Shown: positions 43,201 through 50,977 of the stretch, piece after piece
How positions within the stretch are numbered: position 1 is the stretch's first letter
Layout: every line of letters starts with the position of its first letter
Assembly (NCBI RefSeq): GCF_015500095.1
Contig: NZ_CP062983.1
Coordinates: forward strand, 5,518,001-5,582,000
Direction of reading: 5' to 3'
Length of the DNA stretch: 64,000 nucleotides
From: Phototrophicus methaneseepsis
Lineage (GTDB): Bacteria; Chloroflexota; Anaerolineae; Aggregatilineales; Phototrophicaceae
Notes under the pieces: generated by a model
Databases searched by the model: none
Seen by the model: the letters and a program-made list of their open reading frames with translations, nothing else
What the model was told of the DNA's origin: nothing
Program-made: the position numbers and the translations under genes

Positions 43201-43826
43201 TGTAACGGCACGCGACTGCCGCTGTCTTCAAAATAGCGATTGATACCGTAGATTGCTGCTTTGACTTCTAGGATATCCTGTGATGTCTCCACCAGCAGCA
43301 GGTCAGCGCCACCTTCTACAAGACCCTGAGCCTGTTGATAGAAGATGTCAGCCAATTCATCGAATGTGATATTGCTCAAGTCCGGGTCATCACCGCTTGG
43401 CAGTTTACCGCTGGGGCCGATGCTGCCCGCGACAAAGCGCGGCACGCCGGTCTTCTCTTCCCAGATGTCGCAAGCTTTGCGAGCAATCTGGGCTGCGGCG
43501 CGGTTGATTTCCAGCACGCGGTCGCCCAGGCCATACTCGCCCAGCGTCAGGCGGTTGCCGCGGAAGGTATCCGTCTCGACAACTTCGCTGCCAACAGCCA
43601 GGAAGCTTTCATGGATCGCCTGGATCACGTCCGGGCGCGTAATGACGAGGTAGTCATTACAGCCTTCCAGCCTTTCACCGCCGAAGTCATCCGCGGTCAG
43701 GTTATACTTTTGAATGCTCGTGCCCATAGCGCCATCAAAGATGACGACATGGTCTTCAATCGCATCCAAATAGCGGCGATTGCTGTACGTTCTCGGTTGT
43801 GCAGGTGTAAATTCTGCTGTGGTCAT
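40260..43826 (-). CDS. metH: Cobalamin-dependent methionine synthase
   Basis: 1,188 residues with all four modules. The homocysteine domain (about 20-340) has IFDGAMGTSIQ and zinc cysteines in GINCSTGPE and GGCCGTTP. The methyltetrahydrofolate domain (about 375-630) has LIGERVNSQGSRK. The cobalamin cap and binding domains (about 665-900) have DVHDIGKNLV, whose His ligates cobalt. The reactivation domain (about 930-1180) has GYPACPDLDDHALVW for AdoMet. It makes methionine from homocysteine. ATG has GGAG upstream. No cobalamin or SAM riboswitch could be recognised in the leader. Confidence 0.97.
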   Translation of the reverse strand: MTTAEFTPAQPRTYSNRRYLDAIEDHVVIFDGAMGTSIQKYNLTADDFGGERLEGCNDYLVITRPDVIQAIHESFLAVGSEVVETDTFRGNRLTLGEYGLGDRVLEINRAAAQIARKACDIWEEKTGVPRFVAGSIGPSGKLPSGDDPDLSNITFDELADIFYQQAQGLVEGGADLLLVETSQDILEVKAAIYGINRYFEDSGSRVPLQVQVTLDVSGRMLFGTDVGSALTTLAPLPIDVIGINCSTGPEYMRAPLQYLAEHSPFPISVLPNAGLPINVDGEAVYPMEPDPFSDLVSEFTKWGINIVGGCCGTTPQHLDKLYQKVNGHPHSDLVDGKAQRKHPVVREIDFQPQASSGMTATPLINDPAPTLIGERVNSQGSRKVKRLLLADDYDSIVQIAVDQVNSGAHMLDVCVALTERDDERIQMEKLVKKLSMAITVPLIIDTTEAEVAEAALSLYPGRAVINGNNLENGRDRIDRILPIARKHGSAVLSMTIDEEGMAHTREKKLEIARRITDIAVKEYGMKPEDLIFDVLTFPLTTGQAELRQDAIETIEGIRLIKEHIPGVKTALGVSNVSFGMGTAARGVLNSVFLYQAVRAGLDMAIVNPAHITPYSEIPEDQRKVADDLIFNSDEDALPRFIQYFEQNEVAVGGKEVEDPTKDMTSEEAVHWQIVHRKKEGLEALIDDCLTRQDAVGVLNNVLLPAMKEVGDKFGAGELILPFVLQSAEAMKKSVAYLEQFMDKVEGSTKGTVVLATVYGDVHDIGKNLVKTILSNNGYTVHDIGKQVPANTIIEKAVEYKADAIGLSALLVSTSKQMPLIVNELARRNLNFPVLIGGAAINRKFGRRILFLDESNEPYEPGVFYCQDAFEGLDTMDKLMGGDREVVLQTLLDDAYAEMGKPKPKRRSRGPKAHKTVSLAPQLPKPPFWGAKTVTNIPLEIVQQHVDKPELYRLSWGAKNKQGEEWARIQAEYDARFEQMTQQAIQDGTLNPAAVYGYFPVNADGDDLIVWDVDAYEKEGKLLEVARFSFPRQPAGEYLCISDYYEPVDGRGVDVVQLQAVTVGAAADKKFEKLQGADNYSEAYFFHGLAVQMAEGVANYMTHLVRGQLGLTARQGKRYSWGYPACPDLDDHALVWKLMPEIEQNIGISLTESFQLVPEQSTAAIFAHHPDAKYYAVGSLDRSEQILGS

Positions 43827-44495
43827 AGGCGCTCCAGTCTATCTGGCGGTCAGAACCGTTAGGGTCAGGAAACCGTTTTTTTGAAGTGGACGCGTTCAGC
43901 GCTGCGCGGGAGGCCGCGACAAGGAGGAAACGTGCTGAGGTCACTTGGTCAGTCGCTCTGCTTTACTCTTGACGCGTTGTCAGTCTCAAATCTTGCCAAC
44001 GAATGTTCATATCATAGTAGAAAGGGGCGCGGGAATCAATCGAGAAAGGAGATAGCCATGCTGGTAATAGGTGCTGAATCATAAATTGAGTCATGAAGGC
44101 TGAGTAGAACGCGACACTATGGCTTTTTAGCACAGGCCTGTGAATCGTCCTTACAGGACCAGGGCTTTGTTTACACGGTCCCCAACAATTTGGATATTGC
44201 GGAGTGATAAACCGCCCTGGCTGTTCAACGCCCGCTCTGGATCATCACTTGTTCCATCTGGCAGAATATCTTCTGATGAAAAGGATGCCGATTACAGATT
44301 AAGAGACTGCTTGACTTTTTGAAAAACAACATTTATGCTTAGTTTCCTGTCAGAACAAGTGTACAACTCTTAAGGCACTGTTGCCTGCACAACCCCCGCT
44401 TGAATGAAGCCATCCGTTGCCTCATTCACCCGTCCTATTCTCTTAGCCATTTTATTGTTACCCACTTAACCAATTACAGATTAATGGAGTAAACA
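43827..44495. other. 669-base gene-poor region between metH and the UvrA-like gene
   Basis: It contains the metH leader with TCAGC/GCTGA arms near 43890-43945, the palindrome CACAGGCCTGTG at 44131-44142, a small GTCC/GGAC hairpin at 44147-44159, and short interrupted frames between 44080 and 44330 that look non-coding. The right part is more AT-rich than the neighbourhood. Confidence 0.5.
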
Positions 44496-46760
44496 GTGAT
44501 TCAAGAATTCATTGAATTGCATGGCGCTCGTGAGAATAATCTCAAAAATGTCTCGCTAAGAATCCCAAAACGCAAGATCACGATTTTTACGGGTGTATCG
44601 GGTTCAGGTAAGTCCTCTATCGTATTTGATACGATTGCTTCCGAGGCACAACGCCAACTTTACGAAAACTTTAGTATGTTCGTGCGCAACTTCCTGCCCC
44701 GCTATGCACAGCCAGATGCGGATTCCATTGAAAACTTAAATATGCCGATTGTGGTGGACCAAAAGCGCATGGGCGGCGGCTCACATTCGACTGTCGGCAC
44801 CATCACAGATATTTACACGGTCTTACGGCTCCTATTCTCGAAGATTGGCCAGCCTTATGTGGGGCATTACAACGTTTTTTCATTTAATGACCCACAGGGT
44901 ATGTGCCCGGAATGTAACGGTATTGGCCGCAAATTAGGCGTCGACCTGGAAAAATTCCTGGATATGTCTAAATCGTTGAATGAGGGCGCGATTTTATTCG
45001 GGGCCTATGGCGTCGGTAAGTGGGATTGGAACTTCCTCACGGAGTCCGGCTTATTCGATAACGATAAAAAGCTTGAAGATTACACAGAAGAAGAATTGGA
45101 CCGTCTCCTTTACAGCCCGCCCTTTAAGGTGAAGACCGATATGGGGGCTAATTCCATCAATTTGACATTTGAAGGCATCATTGCCAAGTTCACGCGCAAA
45201 TATATCACCACAGACATCAAAACGTATTCTGAGCGCACGCAAAAACAGGTTGAACCTTATATCACGACAGGGCCCTGCCGCGCTTGTAAAGGCACCCGCC
45301 TGAGCCAGACAACCCTTAGCTGCAAAATTAACGGCTACAACATCGCTGAAATGGCCGCTATGGAAGCGGGCGAACTCGTACACGTCATCCGCCAAGTTGA
45401 CGACACAGCAGCACAGTCGATGGTAGAAACCCTGACCGAGCGTTTGCAGCACCTTGTCGATATTGGCTTGGAATATCTCAGCCTGAATCGTGAAACCGAT
45501 ACCCTATCCGGCGGCGAATCGCAGCGCGTGAAGATCGTCAAACATCTGAGCAGCAGCCTCAGCGATGTGATGTATATCTTCGATGAACCCAGCGTCGGGC
45601 TGCATCCGCGTGATGTGCATCGGCTCAATGATCTGCTCCAGAAATTACGCGATAAAGGTAATACGGTCATCGTCGTCGAGCATGACCCAGATGTGATCAA
45701 AGTCGCTGATCATATTGTGGATGTTGGCCCACTTGCAGGGACACACGGCGGCACAATCGTCTATGAAGGCTCATTTGATGGTCTGTTGCAAGCGGATACC
45801 GTCACAGGCAACCATATGCAGCATGCTATGCGCCTTAAAGAGACCTTCCGCAAGCCATCAGGCCAGCTCGCCATCAAAAACGCTAAAGTCAACAACCTGC
45901 AAAACCTGGATGTTGATATTCCCACAGGCGTACTCACAGTGGTGACAGGCGTTGCAGGCTCTGGTAAAAGTTCGCTCATTAATGAGACCCTGCTGCACCA
46001 ACACGCCGATGCCATTGTCATTGATCAGTCGGAAGTCGGTGCAAACAGCCGCTCAACGCCCGCGACCTATACTGGCATGATGGATGAAATCCGCAAAGAC
46101 TTCGCCAAGGCCAATAAAGTCAGCCAATCACTCTTTAGCTTCAACTCAGAGGGCGCATGTGAAAATTGCCAGGGCTTAGGTGTCGTATACATCAGCCTCG
46201 CCTTTCTGGACGAAGCCAAAACCCCGTGCGAAGTCTGTGGCGGCAAGCGTTTTAAAGATGAGGTGCTGGAATACAAACTCAATGGCAAGTCGATTGCCGA
46301 TGTCCTCAGCATGACCGTTGAAGAAGCGCTGGGTTACTTCACAAACAAGAAGATTCTGAACACATTGCAAGCCATGAACGATGTCGGGCTGAATTACCTT
46401 TCGCTGGGGCAACCGCTGAGCACGCTTTCCGGCGGTGAGTGCCAGCGCATCAAGTTAGCCAGCGAACTCCACAAAGGCGGCAGCATTTACGTTATGGATG
46501 AGCCGACAACCGGGCTGCATATGTCCGACACCAGCCAGTTGTTAGAAGTCATCAACCGGATTGTTGATAACGGCAATACCGTGGTTGTGATCGAACATAA
46601 CCTGGATATTATCAAAAATGCGGATTGGATCATTGATATGGGGCCTGAAGGCGGCCACAAAGGCGGGCAAATCTTGTTCGAAGGCACGCCGAAGGACCTC
46701 TTGAGCCTGGATACATCCTACACAGCGCAATTCCTCAGAAGCGACCTACAACCGATATAA
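44496..46760 (+). CDS. Short UvrA-type ABC ATPase (UvrA2/DrrC-like)
   Basis: 754 residues, compared with about 940 in housekeeping UvrA. Two ABC modules are present: Walker A GVSGSGKSS (about 33) and GVAGSGKSS (about 485), signatures TLSGGESQRVK and TLSGGECQRIK, and Walker B IFDEPSVGLHP and VMDEPTTGLHM. Cysteine pairs CPECNG, CRACKG, CENCQG and CEVCGG show that zinc modules persist, but the UvrB-binding and insertion regions are shortened. Such proteins are linked to resistance to DNA-binding drugs. The start is GTG at 44496 with GGAG seven bases before. It stands alone beside an AT-rich gap, which could mark acquisition. Confidence 0.9.
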   Translation: MIQEFIELHGARENNLKNVSLRIPKRKITIFTGVSGSGKSSIVFDTIASEAQRQLYENFSMFVRNFLPRYAQPDADSIENLNMPIVVDQKRMGGGSHSTVGTITDIYTVLRLLFSKIGQPYVGHYNVFSFNDPQGMCPECNGIGRKLGVDLEKFLDMSKSLNEGAILFGAYGVGKWDWNFLTESGLFDNDKKLEDYTEEELDRLLYSPPFKVKTDMGANSINLTFEGIIAKFTRKYITTDIKTYSERTQKQVEPYITTGPCRACKGTRLSQTTLSCKINGYNIAEMAAMEAGELVHVIRQVDDTAAQSMVETLTERLQHLVDIGLEYLSLNRETDTLSGGESQRVKIVKHLSSSLSDVMYIFDEPSVGLHPRDVHRLNDLLQKLRDKGNTVIVVEHDPDVIKVADHIVDVGPLAGTHGGTIVYEGSFDGLLQADTVTGNHMQHAMRLKETFRKPSGQLAIKNAKVNNLQNLDVDIPTGVLTVVTGVAGSGKSSLINETLLHQHADAIVIDQSEVGANSRSTPATYTGMMDEIRKDFAKANKVSQSLFSFNSEGACENCQGLGVVYISLAFLDEAKTPCEVCGGKRFKDEVLEYKLNGKSIADVLSMTVEEALGYFTNKKILNTLQAMNDVGLNYLSLGQPLSTLSGGECQRIKLASELHKGGSIYVMDEPTTGLHMSDTSQLLEVINRIVDNGNTVVVIEHNLDIIKNADWIIDMGPEGGHKGGQILFEGTPKDLLSLDTSYTAQFLRSDLQPI

Positions 46761-46773
46761 GTATGGTTCAAAG

Positions 46774-46801
46774 GCAGGGCTTAGTACACACTAAGCCCTG
46801 C
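46774..46801. terminator. Hairpin between convergent genes
   Basis: GCAGGGCTTAG and CTAAGCCCTGC, a perfect 11-base stem around TACACA. T-runs are short on both sides. Confidence 0.65.
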
Positions 46802-46820
46802 GCCTTCATGCAGGCAGCCA

Positions 46821-47072
46821 TCAAAAAGTCATTTTTTTGCTATTGAGGATGACCAGTATCGTGATGAAGGGCGCGATCAACAGCAAGCTCACAGTCCCGA
46901 TGAAGACCTCCGGGCCAGCGGCTTGCAAGCTTGTCGCATAATCTTCAGGCGCGGTGGACTGCGTGGCATCACGCGTCAGGGCCAACAGCAGCGCAATCGA
47001 CCCCGCTGCACTGAGGATATACACACTGGCATAGAGGAGAAAGCGCTTCAGCAGGGATAAAAACCGTTTCAC
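46821..47072 (-). CDS. Small two-helix membrane protein
   Basis: 83 residues from GTG at 47072, preceded by GAGAGGGA at good spacing; ATG at 47099 is in frame but poorly placed. Basic N terminus (MKRFLSLLKRFLLY), then two transmembrane helices (VYILSAAGSIALLLAL and VFIGTVSLLLIAPFITILVIL) joined by an acidic loop. No family recognised. Confidence 0.6.
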   Translation of the reverse strand: MKRFLSLLKRFLLYASVYILSAAGSIALLLALTRDATQSTAPEDYATSLQAAGPEVFIGTVSLLLIAPFITILVILNSKKMTF

Positions 47073-47193
47073 AGGGTCCCTCTCAGATATGCAACCCATA
47101 CGCTCGCAACGCCGTCTATAGGACGGCGTCTATAATAAGAGCGTAGCAAAATCTGGCAATAAAGCCAATCATTCAACGGATGTAGCATACAAA

Positions 47194-47214
47194 AAGCCGC
47201 CATCTGGGCGGCTT
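47194..47214 (-). terminator. Terminator of the Trx-VKOR gene
   Basis: AAGCCGCC and GGCGGCTT arms with TTTTTG following on the minus strand. It lies 60 bases after the stop, beyond the tandem repeat. Confidence 0.82.
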
Positions 47215-47224
47215 CTGCTTTAGT

Positions 47225-47269
47225 GTTGTCTCTATCCCGGTTGTCTCTATCCCGGTTGTCTCTATCCCG
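47225..47269 (+). repeat. 15-base tandem repeat, three exact copies
   Basis: GTTGTCTCTATCCCG repeated three times without interruption, followed by a partial fourth (GTTG). It lies in the 3' untranslated region of the Trx-VKOR gene, between stop and terminator. Confidence 0.92.
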
Positions 47270-47275
47270 GTTGAA

Positions 47276-48499
47276 TCAAGCGTGGCGCTTCTGAGTTACT
47301 TGTGGCGGTGCTGTTTGCAACGATGCCACATCAGGCGTCGTTAACCACAACAACGCCAACATCACAACCGCAGATGACAGGCACCACAGGCAAGTCGCCC
47401 CAATGACGAATGGCTCCAGAAAAGTCAGGTAGATTGAGAAGACCACGCCCACCAGGGCCAACAACCAGATCAGGCTATGCAGACGGCCTTCGCTAAAGAA
47501 GTGGCTGTAAGCCCATACCAGCACGATCAGGCTGTAGCCAAATAAGCCAATCATGCCAATGGGCACGCCGAAGATGCGCGCATATTCGCTTTGCTGCACA
47601 GTATTGCAATTGCCGACCGCGCCACAGACCGCATCAGAGAGCGTCATCTCAACGTAAGTCAGGTACCCGGCGACGGCTAACCCGACCAGCGAAATCACCG
47701 GGATCAGCCAATCGGCGGCGCGCAAGCTGCCACACCCTGCACTGATGAGTAAGATCAGGAAGACGATCACAAGGGCGAGCGCCAATATCGCCACTGTTGA
47801 TTCCCCCAGGCTGCCGGAAAGGAGCGTGCCACCGATGAGGATACCTGCCACGCCCAGGACGAGCAGCGCAGGCCGCTCTAGCGGCGTGCTGATACGGCGG
47901 CGCACTGCGGGGATGAGGGCAATCAGGCTGGCAACCAGCGCGATGAGCACACCGACAGCCGCCGCGTTCGCAATCGGATCAGCGGCGAGCTTATCCAGCA
48001 GGGTTTGTTGGGTCACACTTTGGGCCGCGACTTCTGCAGAATGCCCCAGGGCCGCCTGATCGACTTCCAGGCCTTGCGCTGTCATGGATTCTGTATAGGC
48101 TTCTCGCAGGGCTGGCACATCTGGCAGCGGAATGCCCCCATTCGCCAGGCCATCACGCACAATCTGGGGCGTCTGGGCGGGGATATCAACCGAGCCAACG
48201 AGCACTCTATCGCCAATGATGAGCATGGGCACGCCTGTGGCTTCAATATGGAGCACAGTGCGCGTCTCCTGCATGAGGGCATTGCCACCGGTTGTGCTGG
48301 CATCTACAAAGGAAACCCTTAGCTGATCGCCAAACATCTCTTCGATACCGGGCCAGTGATTGGTGAGGACGTCATGACAGTGAGGACAGGTCGGTGAGTA
48401 GAAGAAAACACCGTAAACAACAGGCTGCTGAGCCTGTACAGTGGGGATGATACTTGCAAGAAGCAGTAGTATGGAAATAAAGAAGCCTTTTAAGCGCAT
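47276..48499 (-). CDS. Thioredoxin-like/VKOR fusion protein
   Basis: 407 residues. A signal peptide (1-24) is followed by a thioredoxin-like domain (about 28-125) with active site Cys38-Pro-His-Cys41 and the cis-Pro segment ATGVPMLI. Two helices come next (about 180-245), then a VKOR domain (about 265-385) with YLTYVEMTLSDAVCGAVGNC, GVPIGMIGLFGYS and the redox CLWC. VKOR passes electrons to quinone while reoxidising its thioredoxin partner, forming disulfides in exported proteins in place of DsbB. The thioredoxin domain precedes VKOR here, the reverse of the common VKOR-Trx order. ATG has GGAGGGA upstream. Confidence 0.88.
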   Translation of the reverse strand: MRLKGFFISILLLLASIIPTVQAQQPVVYGVFFYSPTCPHCHDVLTNHWPGIEEMFGDQLRVSFVDASTTGGNALMQETRTVLHIEATGVPMLIIGDRVLVGSVDIPAQTPQIVRDGLANGGIPLPDVPALREAYTESMTAQGLEVDQAALGHSAEVAAQSVTQQTLLDKLAADPIANAAAVGVLIALVASLIALIPAVRRRISTPLERPALLVLGVAGILIGGTLLSGSLGESTVAILALALVIVFLILLISAGCGSLRAADWLIPVISLVGLAVAGYLTYVEMTLSDAVCGAVGNCNTVQQSEYARIFGVPIGMIGLFGYSLIVLVWAYSHFFSEGRLHSLIWLLALVGVVFSIYLTFLEPFVIGATCLWCLSSAVVMLALLWLTTPDVASLQTAPPQVTQKRHA

Positions 48500-48636
48500 T
48501 AAATCCCTCCAACAATCGACAATCCATTACCTTATTGTCCATGTAAAAGAGACTTTGGATCAGTGGCACACGTCACCCGCTGCCAATGACGGGCTGCCCT
48601 GTCCATATATTGGTAGAGGGTTGCCATTAAAAAATA

Positions 48637-48661
48637 AAGGGCATCGCAAGTGATGCCCCTT
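48637..48661 (-). terminator. Terminator of the aldo/keto reductase gene
   Basis: AAGGGCATC and GATGCCCCTT arms around a short loop, with TTTATTTTTT following on the minus strand. Confidence 0.82.
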
Positions 48662-48707
48662 ATAAATCAGATTTTCAGCGCGCAAGTGCACTGACGTGCA
48701 AATGTAC

Positions 48708-49571
48708 TTAGACGAAGAGAGGCTCCATCTCCCACTCAGCGACCATCGCTTGCATCACGTCATCGCTGGGGCGGCTTTCGAAGCGGCTCGCTGCATCCAG
48801 AACCTTGGGCAGCACGTAAATATCGCCCAGTGTATTCAGGAAGATACCCGGCTGGCCCAAAACCCAATGAACGGCTTTATCAATACTGGCCTGGTCTGTC
48901 AGCGGCTCGTACCATGTGGCATGGCTGCGCGCATCGCTCTGGTAGGGGCGGCGCGTCACGGATTTAATCGTCTGGACGGCGACATCGCGTTCTTTTGCTA
49001 GCCGCAGCACTTCGTTAAAGCCCGCTGCATAGACCGGATTCTGCATCATCAGGTAGTTATAAGGCAGCAGTACGGAATCAAAATCATAGTGGTCCAGGCT
49101 TTTACGGTGCATCTTAACGATAGCAACATCATGCCCCGTCACACCGATATACTTCACGAGGCCCTGGTCACGTGCTTCCATGAGGTATTCCAGCACGCCC
49201 CCCGGCCCCATGGCGACTTCCCATTCTTCTTCGCCGACCAGGTAGTGCAATTGAATGAGATCAACGGAATCCACCTGCAAGCGATCCAGCGAACGTAAAA
49301 ATTCTTCTTTTGCTTTTGCATAAGTCCGTTCGCCCGTCTTCGTCGCCAGGAAGAATTGGTCGCGATAGCCGCGCTTCATCCATAGGCCAATCCGCAGCTC
49401 AGATTCACCATAGCTGGCGGCCGTATCAATATGGTTCACGCCATATTCCAATAATAAATCCAGGGTCTGGTCGGCCTCCGCCTGGGTCACAGTGCTGAGT
49501 GCAGCCGCGCCGAAGACGGTCCGTGTACTCATGTGCCCTGTCCGACCGAAGCGTAACTGATCGATTGCCAT
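48708..49571 (-). CDS. Aldo/keto reductase
   Basis: 287 residues. The catalytic tetrad is visible: Asp in HIDTAASYG, Tyr in the same motif, Lys in FLATKTGER and His in [27 protein letters not shown] is the typical central block. The C-terminal part is shorter than in full AKR barrels. It reduces aldehydes or ketones with NADPH; substrate unknown. ATG has AAGGAG upstream, and a TATAAT lies at 49612-49617 on the minus strand. It is divergent from the first tandem STAS-like gene, with an operator-like palindrome between. Confidence 0.9.
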   Translation of the reverse strand: MAIDQLRFGRTGHMSTRTVFGAAALSTVTQAEADQTLDLLLEYGVNHIDTAASYGESELRIGLWMKRGYRDQFFLATKTGERTYAKAKEEFLRSLDRLQVDSVDLIQLHYLVGEEEWEVAMGPGGVLEYLMEARDQGLVKYIGVTGHDVAIVKMHRKSLDHYDFDSVLLPYNYLMMQNPVYAAGFNEVLRLAKERDVAVQTIKSVTRRPYQSDARSHATWYEPLTDQASIDKAVHWVLGQPGIFLNTLGDIYVLPKVLDAASRFESRPSDDVMQAMVAEWEMEPLFV

Positions 49572-49611
49572 GTTTCACTCCTTAACACCTAATTTTTAGT
49601 TGTTTAATTTT

Positions 49612-49617
49612 ATTATA
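49612..49617 (-). promoter_or_regulatory. -10 box of the aldo/keto reductase gene
   Basis: TATAAT on the minus strand about 40 bases before the start codon. Confidence 0.5.
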
Positions 49618-49690
49618 CCGGATTTGCAAGATATGGTTTGATGGACCTAAAACCATTCACCAACGCTCAGTAAGAACTTATTTTGCAACC

Positions 49691-49706
49691 TAACAAACGT
49701 TTGTTA
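49691..49706. promoter_or_regulatory. Perfect 16-base palindrome, TetR-type operator candidate
   Basis: TAACAAACGTTTGTTA reads the same on both strands. Its AT-rich arms and CG centre resemble sites bound by TetR-family dimers. It lies between divergent genes, about 30 bases upstream of a TAAAAT box (49736-49741). Confidence 0.6.
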
Positions 49707-49778
49707 ATGCTTATTCCGCGTAATTGCGATTAGGATAAAATAGCAAACAACCAACCCAGTCTTTGAATAGGCCGCAAA

Positions 49779-50189
49779 TTGTATCTGAAGTGCAAATATC
49801 TGGAAGATGGCATGCTCTATGTAGAAGCCAACGGCCAGTATACCTACAAAGATATGCACATTGCGCAAAAACAGATCAATACCTTTATCGAGCAAGCAGG
49901 AAGCCCGAAGACCATTATTATTGCGGACTTACGGACCAGCCGCCTGCCCTTTGAAAAAATAAATCTCTCGATGTGGCAATCTTTTTATAAAAAGAGAGAC
50001 TCCGCTGTTAAAGGCTATGTGCTCATAGGTAAATCAATGTATTTGAGCATTTACGGCAATAGGGTAATGCGCTTTTTTGGGTTAAAAGTCTTCTATGCTC
50101 GGCACTTAGAGCAAGCCATACAACTCGCCCATCAGATCGCTGAGAAAGCCTCTGATAAAACAGGTAAACAGACAAAGACCACCGTTTGA
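49779..50189 (+). CDS. STAS-like protein, tandem copy 1
   Basis: 136 residues, soluble. Strand-helix order: MYLKCKYLEDGMLYVEANGQYTYKDM, helix, TIIIADLRTSRLPFE, helix, GYVLIGKSMYLSIYGN, LMRFF-like segment, VFYARHLEQAIQLAHQI. This is a SpoIIAA/STAS-like pattern. The start is TTG at 49779 (AGG eight bases before), supported by alignment with copy 2, which begins MYLEV at the same point. No Ser phosphorylation site of anti-anti-sigma type is evident. Function unknown. Confidence 0.65.
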   Translation: MYLKCKYLEDGMLYVEANGQYTYKDMHIAQKQINTFIEQAGSPKTIIIADLRTSRLPFEKINLSMWQSFYKKRDSAVKGYVLIGKSMYLSIYGNRVMRFFGLKVFYARHLEQAIQLAHQIAEKASDKTGKQTKTTV

Positions 50190-50391
50190 AGATACCTCAT
50201 GCCATTAAATGATATGGTACGTCATGCCTCCTGAAGTCCTATAGATAGCCACGATTTCAGGCACTCTCTTTATGCAACGCACCCTTTATGCTTTATTTTT
50301 GGCTAAAAACGAGCCTATTTTCCACAAATTCTAAACTAATTTGTCATCTTATATTTACTTTTACCTGTATAGTAGTTTCTCACTTACAGCT

Positions 50392-50406
50392 TTCTATCTG
50401 ATAGAA
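50392..50406. promoter_or_regulatory. 15-base inverted repeat upstream of the second STAS-like gene
   Basis: TTCTATC, T, GATAGAA: perfect 7-base arms centred 42 bases before the TATAAT box. Operator candidate, different in sequence from the palindrome at 49691. Confidence 0.5.
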
Positions 50407-50440
50407 GTCATTTATCTAACAAGCACAAATCAGATTTTTG

Positions 50441-50446
50441 TATAAT
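50441..50446 (+). promoter_or_regulatory. -10 box of the second STAS-like gene
   Basis: TATAAT preceded by TTTTTG, about 88 bases before the start codon. Confidence 0.5.
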
Positions 50447-50533
50447 TAAGGAACATTAACGCATCATATAGATATGATAAATGTGGTTGGATAAGAGTTC
50501 TGCTAAGAATAAGCAGCGCTATGTGAGGATAAG

Positions 50534-50947
50534 ATGTATCTAGAAGTACGGCAGTTGGATAAGGGGCTGTTCCTTTGTGAAGCCAACGGCCACTATAGCA
50601 TTGAAGATATGTTTGTTGCTCAGAAAAAGCTGGCGAGTTTCATAGATCAGCATGGAGGACGTCAGTCAGTCATCATGCTGGATTTACGCACAGCAACCAT
50701 GCCCCTGGAAGCTATGCTACCTTCTACGTGGAAAGCTTTTTTTGAGATAGAGCATCCTAGCACCAGGGCCTATGTCCTCATCGGCAAGTATATGTACCTG
50801 GGCATCTATGGCAATTTGCTTATGCGCTTGTTCAACAAACGCATTCTTTATGCCCGTACTGTCGAACAAGCCGAGAAGCTAGCGCGAGAATTTATAGAGA
50901 AGCATTATCCAGACCTCGTTAGCCCAGAGCGTATTGAGATCGAATAG
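50534..50947 (+). CDS. STAS-like protein, tandem copy 2
   Basis: 137 residues, plainly paralogous to the gene at 49779: both share an EANG-x-Y segment, a D-M helix, a DLRT strand, YVLIGK-x-MYL, IYGN and a YAR segment followed by EQA. ATG at 50534 has GAGG upstream. It is convergent with the LRR gene, 30 bases apart. The duplication with separate regulatory regions suggests the two copies respond to different signals; this is inference. Confidence 0.65.
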   Translation: MYLEVRQLDKGLFLCEANGHYSIEDMFVAQKKLASFIDQHGGRQSVIMLDLRTATMPLEAMLPSTWKAFFEIEHPSTRAYVLIGKYMYLGIYGNLLMRLFNKRILYARTVEQAEKLAREFIEKHYPDLVSPERIEIE

Positions 50948-50977
50948 TATTCCACAGCATCATCACACCTTGTATGA

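Larger units (their letters stand above)
50190..50533. other. 344-base AT-rich spacer between the tandem STAS-like genes
   Basis: It contains the inverted repeat at 50392-50406 and the TATAAT at 50441-50446 for the second copy. The second gene therefore probably has its own promoter. No coding sequence is seen. Confidence 0.55.

Noticed and set aside
43827-44060. Cobalamin or SAM riboswitch in the metH leader
   Set aside because: Searched by eye for the conserved cores of both; only short TCAGC/GCTGA arms were found. An Infernal search would settle it.
44140-44322. Possible small gene or gene remnant before the UvrA-like gene
   Set aside because: No ribosome site, odd composition and no recognisable motif; treated as non-coding.
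47225-47269. CRISPR array
   Set aside because: The repeats are directly tandem without spacers and only 15 bases long; no cas genes are present.
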